Positions 43,956 to 51,066 of a stretch of DNA of 54,208 bases are shown in pieces. Each line of letters starts with the position of its first letter. The stretch's first letter is position 1. The translations under genes were made by a program, and so were the position numbers. The stretch is taken from the NCBI GenBank assembly GCA_025454815.1, contig JALONR010000016.1, forward strand, positions 1 to 54,208, written 5' to 3'. The DNA is from Bacteroidales bacterium. Lineage in GTDB: Bacteria; Bacteroidota; Bacteroidia; Bacteroidales; VadinHA17. Under the pieces are notes generated by a model that saw only the letters and a list, made by a program, of their open reading frames with translations, had not been told where the DNA came from and did no database searches.

Positions 43956-45092
43956 TTATGACAGCTTGTTCCGGTAATCCTCATATTCAAACTCCCTGAC
44001 AAGCCTGAACTTCTGATCGGCAGTCCATATGCCGATATGGGGATGAGGCACCCCGTTGAAGGTTGTGGTCTTGACCATTGTGTAGTGGATCATATCCCAG
44101 AAGACAATCCTGTCGCCCGGTTTCAGATCGCGATGGAACGACCAGTCGCCCATGAAATCGCCTGACAGGCATGAGTTACCTCCCATTCTGTAAGTGGGTT
44201 TTCCCGGTAGCGGATCAAATGCCCCCAGGATCACCGGTTTGTAGGGCATCTCCAGGCAATCAGGCATGTGTGCCGTAAATGATACATCAAGGATAGCCGT
44301 ACGGATGCTGTCACGCTCAACAATATCCTCAACGGTGGCAACAAGTTCACCCGTTTCCCATGCGAAGGCGCTGCCGGGTTCAAGGATAACGTGAATGCCG
44401 TGTTTTTCCCTGAATCTTCTGAGCAGGCTGATGAGGTGGTCAGTATTGTAGTCCTTCCTGGTCATAAGGTGACCTCCGCCCATATTGAGCCATTTAAGCC
44501 GGGGCAGAAGGTGTCCGAACTTCTCCTCCACCATTGAAAGGACCTTTTCAAGGGTATAGGAATCTGATTCAAACAGCACGTGGAAGTGAAGGCCTTCCAC
44601 TCCTTCAGGCAGCCCGCCGGCCAGTTCGGCAGCGGTTACCCCGAGTCTGGAACCGGGAGAGCAGGGATTGTAGATTCCGTGTGCTATATCTGAGTACTCC
44701 GGGTTTATGCGCAATCCGGGCGAGATATGTTTTCCTTCGCGCTGCAATACCGGTGCAAACTTTTTATGCTGTGCAAGTGAGTTGAAGGTGATGTGTGAGC
44801 TGTAACGGAGTATTGTTCCGAACTCCTCTCTCCTGAAGGCCGGGGAGTATGTATGAGCCGGTGTTCCCATCTCCTCGAAGGAGAGCCTTGCCTCATGGAT
44901 TGAACTGGCGGCTGCACCGTGGACATATTCGCGCACGACGGGAAAGACTGACCACATGGCAAAACCCTTGAATGCCAGTATAATCTCGGCACCGGAGGCA
45001 TCTGCAACATGTTTTATCAGGCTTAGATTCTTCCTAAGTCTCTCCTCATCAATCACGTAACACGGAGAGGGAACCCTGCTATAGTCAATCAT
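43956..45092 (-). CDS. nspC: Carboxynorspermidine/carboxyspermidine decarboxylase
   Basis: A PLP-dependent decarboxylase of the alanine-racemase fold that turns carboxy(nor)spermidine into (nor)spermidine. From ATG 45092 it has 378 residues, starting MIDYSRVPSPCYVIDEERL, the normal N-terminus. The PLP lysine is K42 in ILAFKGFAMW. GLHFHVLFE, NMGGGHLMT, LEPGSAFAW and CLSGDFMGDW are family segments. The start is 1 base after the stop of the upstream dehydrogenase, so the two are coupled. A start at 45197 would overlap that gene by about 100 bases and adds unrelated sequence. Confidence 0.93.
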   Translation of the reverse strand: MIDYSRVPSPCYVIDEERLRKNLSLIKHVADASGAEIILAFKGFAMWSVFPVVREYVHGAAASSIHEARLSFEEMGTPAHTYSPAFRREEFGTILRYSSHITFNSLAQHKKFAPVLQREGKHISPGLRINPEYSDIAHGIYNPCSPGSRLGVTAAELAGGLPEGVEGLHFHVLFESDSYTLEKVLSMVEEKFGHLLPRLKWLNMGGGHLMTRKDYNTDHLISLLRRFREKHGIHVILEPGSAFAWETGELVATVEDIVERDSIRTAILDVSFTAHMPDCLEMPYKPVILGAFDPLPGKPTYRMGGNSCLSGDFMGDWSFHRDLKPGDRIVFWDMIHYTMVKTTTFNGVPHPHIGIWTADQKFRLVREFEYEDYRNKLS

Positions 45093-45093
45093 A

Positions 45094-46290
45094 TCAAAGC
45101 TCAAGGTCAATATCAAACTTCTCATGCCACGGGAGGCCGAGGCGGGCCAGCTCTGCCATGAACGGATCAGGGTCAAACTGTTCCACATTCCATACACCCG
45201 GCTTCTTCCAGAGCCCCTTCATATACATGAGTGCTCCGGTGGCGGCAGGCACCCCGGTGGTATAACTTACTGCCTGGGTTCCCGTCTCGCGGTAGGCTTC
45301 CTCGTGGCTGCAGTTATTCCAGATATAGTATGTCCTCTCCTTCCCCTCCTTGTCAAGCCCCTTTATGCGGCAGCCGATTGAGGTCCATCCCTTGTAGTTC
45401 TCGCCAAGTTCACCAGGGTCGGGAAGAACCGCCTTAAGAAACTGTATTGGAATGATTTCCACTCCGTTGTAAAGTACCGGGTCAATCCTGGCCATCCCTA
45501 TATTCTGTATAACCCTGAGATGAGTGAGGTACTCCTGCCCAAAAGTCATCCAGAACCTTGCCCTGCGGATGGTGGGGAAGTTTTTCACCAGTGACTCCAG
45601 TTCCTCGTGATAGATGAGATATGACTCCCTGGGGCCTATTCCCGGGTAAGTGAGGGGTTTGTGTATCTCGTGGGGTTCGGTGTATACCCATTGTCCGTTA
45701 TCCCAGTATTTGCCCTTCTGGGTTACCTCACGGATGTTTATCTCGGGATTGAAATTGGTGGCAAATGGTTTGCCGTGGTCACCGGCATTGCAGTCAACTA
45801 TGTCGAGGTAATGGATTTCGCTGAAATGATGTTTCGCGGCATGAGCCGTGAATACTCCGGTGACACCGGGGTCGAATCCGCATCCCAGTATTGCTGTCAG
45901 TCCTGCTTCGCGGTAGCGGTCATGGTAAGCCCACTGCCAGGAATACTCGAATTTTGCCTCTTCCGGCGGTTCGTAATTGGCGGTATCGAGGTATGCAACT
46001 CCTGTAGCCAGGCAGGCCTCCATAATGTGAAGATCCTGGTATGGAAGAGCCAGGTTAACAACCAGGTCAGGTTTGAATGAGCGTATCAGGCTTATCATCT
46101 CATTCACATTGTCGGCATCGACTCTTGCGGTCTGCACCCGGTTACCTCCTATCCGTTCAGCGACGGCATCACATTTCGCTTTAGTACGGCTGGCAAGCAT
46201 AATCTCCTGGAAAACATCGGGCATATGCGCCATTTTCGTCACTGCAACTGTGCCGACTCCACCTGCCCCCACAACAAGTACCTTTCCCAT
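45094..46290 (-). CDS. Carboxynorspermidine/carboxyspermidine synthase (saccharopine dehydrogenase family)
   Basis: It reductively joins aspartate semialdehyde with a diamine (putrescine or diaminopropane) to form carboxyspermidine or carboxynorspermidine. It has 398 residues from ATG 46290; a GTG one codon earlier is less likely. The Rossmann motif GKVLVVGAGGVGTVAV opens the protein. CGFDPGVTGVFTAHA and the conserved HGKPFATNFNPEINIREV follow, all typical of the saccharopine-dehydrogenase-like enzymes. With the downstream decarboxylase it forms the alternative polyamine pathway of many Bacteroidota. The promoter lies 22 bases upstream and diverges from corA. Confidence 0.92.
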   Translation of the reverse strand: MGKVLVVGAGGVGTVAVTKMAHMPDVFQEIMLASRTKAKCDAVAERIGGNRVQTARVDADNVNEMISLIRSFKPDLVVNLALPYQDLHIMEACLATGVAYLDTANYEPPEEAKFEYSWQWAYHDRYREAGLTAILGCGFDPGVTGVFTAHAAKHHFSEIHYLDIVDCNAGDHGKPFATNFNPEINIREVTQKGKYWDNGQWVYTEPHEIHKPLTYPGIGPRESYLIYHEELESLVKNFPTIRRARFWMTFGQEYLTHLRVIQNIGMARIDPVLYNGVEIIPIQFLKAVLPDPGELGENYKGWTSIGCRIKGLDKEGKERTYYIWNNCSHEEAYRETGTQAVSYTTGVPAATGALMYMKGLWKKPGVWNVEQFDPDPFMAELARLGLPWHEKFDIDLEL

Positions 46291-46312
46291 CACGTTTTAT
46301 TTAGGTTCTGTG

Positions 46313-46320
46313 CAAAGGTA
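46313..46320 (-). promoter_or_regulatory. Bacteroidota -7 element for the polyamine operon
   Basis: The minus strand reads TACCTTTG, an exact match, 22 bases before ATG 46290. The -33 region has no clear TTG. Confidence 0.5.
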
Positions 46321-46371
46321 ATTTTTTTGGACATTTTTTGCGGCCCCGGGATGCGGTTACTATAAAAGTTA

Positions 46372-46379
46372 TATTTTTG
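46372..46379 (+). promoter_or_regulatory. Bacteroidota -7 element for corA
   Basis: TATTTTTG matches TAnnTTTG. A transcript starting near 46384 would have a leader of about 115 bases before the corA ATG, long for this genome, and this leader contains the switch-like hairpins described at 46450-46497. Confidence 0.5.
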
Positions 46380-46449
46380 CACACGTATCAATAGAGTTGT
46401 CTTTTATGGACGATTATCACGCGAGCCGTTATATTAATTTAGTTCTGCA

Positions 46450-46497
46450 GGGGTAAGCCGGAAACGGTACCTCCGCGGGACAGAAAATAGGAGGTAC
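46450..46497 (+). ncRNA. Candidate cis-regulatory RNA (riboswitch-like) in the corA leader
   Basis: Two helices compete for the same bases. Helix A: GGGGTA (46450-46455) pairs with TACCTC (46468-46473; one G-U), and after an AG bulge CCG (46458-46460) pairs with CGG (46465-46467), closed by a GAAA tetraloop. Helix B: GTACCTCC (46467-46474) pairs perfectly over 8 bp with GGAGGTAC (46490-46497), which contains GGAGG, the Shine-Dalgarno sequence 7 bases before the corA ATG. Helix B hides the ribosome site; helix A frees it. About 65 bases upstream could hold the sensing part. I do not recognise a known metal riboswitch class; the ligand is unknown and the switching is inferred from pairing only. 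Confidence 0.6.
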
Positions 46498-46501
46498 TAG
46501 A

Positions 46502-47431
46502 ATGATTACTTACTGGCAGATGATCCCGAACGGTCTCCTTCCGTTAAACGCATTTGAAAAAGGTTGCATCGTCAACGTCACTGACCCCACCCCTTCGGAA
46601 CTGGGTATACTGAAAACCACCCTCAAGGTTCCTGAAGACTTTCTTGCTGACATTCTTGACGTTGATGAGCGATCTCGCATGGAGGTGGAGGATGACATGC
46701 TGCTGATGATCTACCGTATCCCCTACCAGAACCAGTCGAACGGTTTTCCATTCACCACCATTCCCCTCGGCCTCGTACTTGACAAAAACAGCCTGGTTAT
46801 AATATGCCACCGGAACAATGAGGTACTGGACGATTTCTTCAGTCGCAGCGGCAAGGGAATCACCATTGAGACCAAGATAGATCTTATCCTGCATCTCTTC
46901 CTCAGAACGACGATGTTCTACCACCGTTACCTGAAGCAGATCAACAACCAGACTGCCATGATAGAGCAGGATCTTGAGAAGTCGACCCGCAACAAGGAGC
47001 TGCACCGGCTGCTGAAGATGGAGAAGTGCCTGGTCTATTTCACCACCTCGCTGCGTTCAAACGAGATGATGATGCTCAAGCTTAAGAACTCCAAGTGGAT
47101 ACGGGATTATGAATTCTCTTCTGACCTGCTTGAGGAAGCCACCATCGAAAACCGTCAGGCGATCGAGATGGCAAAGATATACAGTGATATCCAGAGCGGC
47201 ATGATGGATGCCTTTGCTTCAGTCATCTCCAACAACCTGAACATCGTGATGAAGTCACTGACAATTGTCACCATCATCCTGATGATACCAACCCTTATTG
47301 CCAGCTTTTACGGGATGAATGTTCCCAACAGGCTTGAGACCAACATGAACGCGTTCTGGTTTATTCTTGGGGGCTCGGTTATACTTGCGGCTGCCGGGGT
47401 GATGCTGCTCAGAAGGAAGAAGTGGATGTAA
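46502..47431 (+). CDS. corA: CorA family magnesium/divalent cation transporter
   Basis: A homopentameric channel for Mg2+ (or Co2+/Ni2+). It has 309 residues, with a cytoplasmic N-terminal domain and long helix and two C-terminal membrane helices (about 250-270 and 285-303). The selectivity signature GMN is in FYGMNVP. The second membrane helix ends in LLRRKKWM, with a basic cytoplasmic tail. The ATG is preceded by a strong GGAGG Shine-Dalgarno, which is unusual for Bacteroidota, and the leader can fold to hide it. A 51-bp duplication covers the last codons and stop but leaves the protein intact. Confidence 0.93.
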   Translation: MITYWQMIPNGLLPLNAFEKGCIVNVTDPTPSELGILKTTLKVPEDFLADILDVDERSRMEVEDDMLLMIYRIPYQNQSNGFPFTTIPLGLVLDKNSLVIICHRNNEVLDDFFSRSGKGITIETKIDLILHLFLRTTMFYHRYLKQINNQTAMIEQDLEKSTRNKELHRLLKMEKCLVYFTTSLRSNEMMMLKLKNSKWIRDYEFSSDLLEEATIENRQAIEMAKIYSDIQSGMMDAFASVISNNLNIVMKSLTIVTIILMIPTLIASFYGMNVPNRLETNMNAFWFILGGSVILAAAGVMLLRRKKWM

Positions 47432-47510
47432 CAGGCCCCGCTGCCGGGAATCATGCCCTTCAGAAGGAAGAAGTGGATGTAACAGGCCCCGCTGCCGGGA
47501 ATCATGCCCT
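47409..47510 (+). repeat. Perfect 51-bp tandem duplication across the corA stop codon
   Basis: Positions 47409-47459 and 47460-47510 are identical. The first copy holds the last seven codons and stop of corA. The second copy repeats them outside the reading frame of the gene. The repeat ends one base short of the end of the stop codon of a minus-strand gene remnant (47509-47511). Confidence 0.95.
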
Positions 47511-47679
47511 ATCTCTTCAGCGGATCGGTGTAAGGATTCACCAATGCTTTATTTGAGTCGATGTCAGGGTTCACGACTACAGGTGCAACCGTGAGCGCCA
47601 ACGTTGAGATACTTCCGGAGTCAATCATTTTCTGGTGAAGCCTACACACTGCATAGGCGGCGTCGGCGGCGTCGGCATC
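47509..47679 (-). pseudogene. Probable remnant of a gene (C-terminal fragment)
   Basis: On the minus strand a 56-residue frame is open between an in-frame stop at 47680-47682 and TAG at 47511-47509. It reads like a real protein tail ([18 protein letters not shown] then [15 protein letters not shown]) but has no plausible start upstream; the only ATG (47628) gives 39 residues. It could be the leftover of a gene deleted between corA and the nucleotidyltransferase gene. The family was not recognised. It could also be a chance frame. Confidence 0.35.
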
Positions 47680-47695
47680 TCAAGCTACTGACTGC

Positions 47696-48412
47696 CTACT
47701 TCCCCAGGTGTGCCCTTATCTTCTCAAGATTCTGCGGGGTGCCGCAATCAAACCAGTAACCACCGTCGTGGAGCCAGGTCATGACAACATGCTTCCCTGC
47801 AAGCATCAGGTAAAGGGAGGTAAGGGAATAGACTCCTTCCTCCATAAGATTGAAAATGGCAGGTGAAATCGCATGTATTCCCATAAATGCCAGCTCTTCA
47901 AGCCTTCTGTTGCTTTCAACAGTCAGAATCTCCTCCTTTGTGGCGTTGTTGCGCCATCCGCGCAGTCGTCCGGAGTGATCAACCAGCAGCATCCTGTTAC
48001 CCTTGCTGTGCCTTGCTGCCAGGGTGGCCAGTGCACCCGAAGCGATATGGTTACTGTACATGGCCGCAAGGTCAATATCGGTAAACTCATCCACATTGTG
48101 TACCAGGAAAGGTTTATCATCAAAGAAATCCCTGGCCCTGCAGAGGCCTCCGGCCGTATCAAGAAGTTCATCACGCTCGTCTGATATTGTGATGGCGTAT
48201 CCTTTCCCGCGAAGCTTTTCTATCTCCTCAATCATCAGGTCAGGGTGGTGATGGATATTGACTATGATGTCATTAAACCCTGCCTGTGACACTCTTTCGA
48301 TGATATGTTCAAGCATGGTTCTGCCGTTGACATCTGCCAGTGCCTTGGGCCTGGCGGCTGTCATCTCTCCAAGCCTGGTACCCAGGCCGGCTGCGAATAT
48401 CATTGCCTTCAT
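47696..48412 (-). CDS. murU: Nucleotidyltransferase, MurU-like (NTP_transferase family)
   Basis: A sugar-1-phosphate nucleotidyltransferase, 238 residues from ATG 48412. KAMIFAAGLGTRLGEMTAARPKAL is the nucleotide-binding N-terminus. DTAGGL, the metal-binding VHNVDEFTDIDL and the C-terminal FDCGTPQNLEKIRAHL are as expected. MurU turns MurNAc-1-phosphate into UDP-MurNAc in cell-wall recycling. The start overlaps the upstream kinase stop by 4 bases (ATGA). The kinase is AmgK-like, so the MurU role is the best guess. A mannose- or glucose-1-phosphate enzyme cannot be excluded from sequence alone. A start at 48493 was rejected because it gives a long nonconserved tail over the kinase gene. Confidence 0.75.
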   Translation of the reverse strand: MKAMIFAAGLGTRLGEMTAARPKALADVNGRTMLEHIIERVSQAGFNDIIVNIHHHPDLMIEEIEKLRGKGYAITISDERDELLDTAGGLCRARDFFDDKPFLVHNVDEFTDIDLAAMYSNHIASGALATLAARHSKGNRMLLVDHSGRLRGWRNNATKEEILTVESNRRLEELAFMGIHAISPAIFNLMEEGVYSLTSLYLMLAGKHVVMTWLHDGGYWFDCGTPQNLEKIRAHLGK

Positions 48413-49827
48413 TTCCCCAGGGCAGAATGTTTGACTTTTACCTCCACACCGGGCATGGCCGAGAGCATTGATGCCACCCTCCCGGCGCTCCATACGGACC
48501 TGTGTTGCCCGCCTACGCAGCCAAAGGCTGCATGAATATCCAGTATTCCCTTCCGTCTCATCATGGGCAATGAGTTGCGTAAGATGTTGGTGCAGTCGCC
48601 TGCAAAGGCGACAGCCTCGTCATCATTGTTGAAGAACTCTGTTACTTCCGGGTCAAGACCGGTAAGTTCACTCAGCTCAGCAACAGTAACGGGATTGCGA
48701 AGTCCACGGCAGTCGAAGACGAAGCCGCTTCCGCTGTCATAGTTCAACGTCCTCCCCTTCACATAGGAGAAGCTTTCAATATGAATGTGAACCAGGTCCT
48801 GGTAATGCTCAAGAATCCTGTACTTTCTCTGCAGGGGTACTGCAAGTGAGGCTTTTTTGAGCTCTGGGAGGTCTGTTTTGACGGCATCACTCCCGAGGAG
48901 TTCATTCATCAGTTCAACCGCCGGCACGATGCTCTCATTGAATGTAGGTTTGTTCTCATGCAGCCCCCTGAACCCGAAAGCGCCGAGCGCCTGCATCAGC
49001 CTTATGAGGGTGAAAGCTCCCTGGTACTGTTCAAGTGACTCCCTTGATTTTCCGGTTGCGGAAGCAAAGAGATCGAGATGCCGGTCAATGGTTATCTTCC
49101 TGATCCTGGACGGAATAAAGGCCTTTGCATCATATGCCAGTGATGCTATGTCATACTGCGGAGCTCCGAGTCTGCCTCCCTGGTAATCAATATACCATGG
49201 CTTGCCGTCCCGGATCATGATGTTGGCCGTCTGGAAGTCACGGAAAAGAAAATACTCCTGACCTGCATCAAGAAGGAAGCGTGTAAGTATCTCAAAATCG
49301 CGTTCCAGTCTTGTCTCGTTGAAAGGAGCTCCTATCAGTTTAAGGAACATGTACTTGTAGTAGTTCATGTCCCAGACAATACTCTGCCGGTCAAAGCTGC
49401 GGTGCGGGTAGCAGAGTGAGAGGTCAAGGCCGCGTATCCCCTCGGTCTGAATCCTGACAAGGTCAGCGGCAATGGTGAGGAAAAGTGCTTCCGTCTCATC
49501 ATTGAACCGTTCCTCATCCGTGCGGCGGGCCAGCCAGGTAAAGAGATTTATGTCTCCAAGGTCCTCGAGGAAATAGACTTTCTCATCAGGATAATAGACA
49601 TATATTTCCGGGACAGGTAATCCCTTGGATCTGAAATGGTTTGAGAATCCGACAAAAGCTTCATTCTCTTCGCGGCTGGGGTTGTATGCCCCTATCACCT
49701 GGTCCTCCCTGCAGATGAGTCTGAAGTAGACCCTGTCTGATCCCGATTGCGGGAGACGGGTAATAATTTCCGGCGGTGATCCTTTCCATTGGCCGAAAGC
49801 CTTTTCAACTCTGGTCCTGATGTCCAT
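48409..49827 (-). CDS. AmgK-like amino-sugar kinase fused to a RapZ C-terminal domain
   Basis: A 472-residue two-domain protein. Residues 1-335 form an aminoglycoside-phosphotransferase-like kinase: LFRDFQTANIM near 197 carries the catalytic aspartate and asparagine, and WYIDYQGG near 212 is the metal-binding segment. Both match AmgK, the anomeric kinase for MurNAc/GlcNAc. Residues 340-472 match the C-terminal domain of RapZ: FVFDCRGLRNPV, then VAFAGDCTNIL-like sequence, and GCVGGQHRSVWSAGRVAS near 436. In E. coli that domain binds glucosamine-6-phosphate. The fusion suggests that kinase output is tied to sensing of an amino-sugar phosphate. It overlaps the MurU-like gene (ATGA) and begins 1 base after the NagX-like gene stop. 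Confidence 0.82.
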   Translation of the reverse strand: MDIRTRVEKAFGQWKGSPPEIITRLPQSGSDRVYFRLICREDQVIGAYNPSREENEAFVGFSNHFRSKGLPVPEIYVYYPDEKVYFLEDLGDINLFTWLARRTDEERFNDETEALFLTIAADLVRIQTEGIRGLDLSLCYPHRSFDRQSIVWDMNYYKYMFLKLIGAPFNETRLERDFEILTRFLLDAGQEYFLFRDFQTANIMIRDGKPWYIDYQGGRLGAPQYDIASLAYDAKAFIPSRIRKITIDRHLDLFASATGKSRESLEQYQGAFTLIRLMQALGAFGFRGLHENKPTFNESIVPAVELMNELLGSDAVKTDLPELKKASLAVPLQRKYRILEHYQDLVHIHIESFSYVKGRTLNYDSGSGFVFDCRGLRNPVTVAELSELTGLDPEVTEFFNNDDEAVAFAGDCTNILRNSLPMMRRKGILDIHAAFGCVGGQHRSVWSAGRVASMLSAMPGVEVKVKHSALGK

Positions 49828-49828
49828 C

Positions 49829-50959
49829 TCAGAATTTTATAATGATCTTTTTCCTGTACAGTATGTAGCCAAACGCCCATATTATCATCACCTGGATGAT
49901 TGCAAAAAGCAGGCTGGCCAGTTTCTGTTCCTCAAACAGCGGGCTGCAGATGTTGGTGAATATCCATTTGTACAGGGTTCCCTCCCCGATTTTTACAGCC
50001 AGCATGGTTTTGGTCCATATACCTGCCAGGAGGTAGGTAAAGAGGGCATTAGTGCCAAAGGTGTTGAAGAAGCCTGTCCATCCCTTCAGGTTCCATATGT
50101 CAATGATTATATATAGCAATGCCAGGATAATCATCCCTATACCGCCAGCATAGAGAACGTATGAGCTGGTCCAGATTGGTTTGTTTATTGGGAAGTAGAG
50201 TCCCCACAGTAACCCCGCACCAATCAGAAGGGCACCGGTGAAGGTAAGCCACCCTGGGGTTTTCCATGATGTTCCGCTGCCGCTTATGAGGCCTCCAGCC
50301 ATAAATCCCAGCAGCACTGTAGCTGTTGCGGGCAGGGTGCTGAGCAGTCCCTCCGGGTCAAAAGGCATGCCAAAGCCCTTGTAAAGATGGTTTTCTCCCA
50401 ACACCGCAATATCAACTGTACGGGCAAAATTACCCTCAAGGGAATAGGGGTCGGTGCCTCCCATGAAATACATCAGGGCCCAGTACCCGAACAGTATTAC
50501 TGCAGTGGCCAGCCATATGTAATTTCGCCTGATAAGCAGGACCAGTATTGCTCCAAGCCCCCATGCCAGTGCTATTCTCTGCAGCACTCCCATAATACGG
50601 AGCGTGTTGTAATCACGGTCAAAAAAATGGGGAAAGATATTAAGGAAGAGCCCTGCCGCGAAGATGAGCAGTACCCTCCGAAGAATACGGAAGAGAGATG
50701 CCCCGGAGAACTCGAAGTTAAACTTTCGGAGTGAGTACCACATTGCCACCCCGGAGATAAAGAGGAATGAAGGGAAGACAAGGTCAGTCGGTGTGCAGCC
50801 ATGCCACTGGGCATGCCTGAGAGGTGCATACACATGACTCCATGTGCCCGGGGTGTTTACGATGATCATGAAAGCCACCGTGGCACCCCTGAATACGTCA
50901 AGTGACATAAGCCGTGCCGGTTTACCGGCTGTCCTGGAGGAACTCTTTGATGCTGACAT
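49829..50959 (-). CDS. NagX-like membrane acyltransferase (DUF5009/HGSNAT-like)
   Basis: A multi-spanning membrane protein of 376 residues from ATG 50959, related to heparan-alpha-glucosaminide N-acetyltransferase and NagX. The signature RLMSLDVFRGATVAFMII starts the first membrane helix, followed by HAQWHGCTPTDLVFPSFLFISG, which contains the likely catalytic histidine. About ten hydrophobic helices follow and a basic C-terminal end (RKKIIIKF). NagX is thought to move or acetylate amino sugars in GlcNAc use. The start at 51001 would be a TTG and was rejected. It is the first gene of the salvage operon and diverges from the NagZ fusion. Confidence 0.82.
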   Translation of the reverse strand: MSASKSSSRTAGKPARLMSLDVFRGATVAFMIIVNTPGTWSHVYAPLRHAQWHGCTPTDLVFPSFLFISGVAMWYSLRKFNFEFSGASLFRILRRVLLIFAAGLFLNIFPHFFDRDYNTLRIMGVLQRIALAWGLGAILVLLIRRNYIWLATAVILFGYWALMYFMGGTDPYSLEGNFARTVDIAVLGENHLYKGFGMPFDPEGLLSTLPATATVLLGFMAGGLISGSGTSWKTPGWLTFTGALLIGAGLLWGLYFPINKPIWTSSYVLYAGGIGMIILALLYIIIDIWNLKGWTGFFNTFGTNALFTYLLAGIWTKTMLAVKIGEGTLYKWIFTNICSPLFEEQKLASLLFAIIQVMIIWAFGYILYRKKIIIKF

Positions 50960-51033
50960 AGGGTTAATGTTGATCCGGTAAAAATAACAAATTGGAACCA
51001 ATCAGCCGGGAAAAGATTGACAAAGAAAAATGC

Positions 51034-51041
51034 TAATTTTG
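51034..51041 (+). promoter_or_regulatory. Bacteroidota -7 element for the NagZ-type fusion gene
   Basis: TAATTTTG is an exact TAnnTTTG match, 25 bases before the ATG at 51067. No clear -33 partner is visible. No equivalent element was found for the divergent NagX-like gene. Confidence 0.5.
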
Positions 51042-51066
51042 GTCCTGCTCACAAATTAACCAACCG

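Noticed and set aside
46380-46501. Known metal riboswitches (M-box, yybP-ykoY) in the corA leader
   Set aside because: The leader is too short for an M-box and lacks its conserved blocks; the yybP-ykoY core was not recognised. It is therefore reported as an unassigned candidate.
48413-48493. N-terminal extension of the MurU-like gene
   Set aside because: It overlaps the RapZ-C domain of the upstream gene and precedes the standard KAMIFAAGLGTR start.
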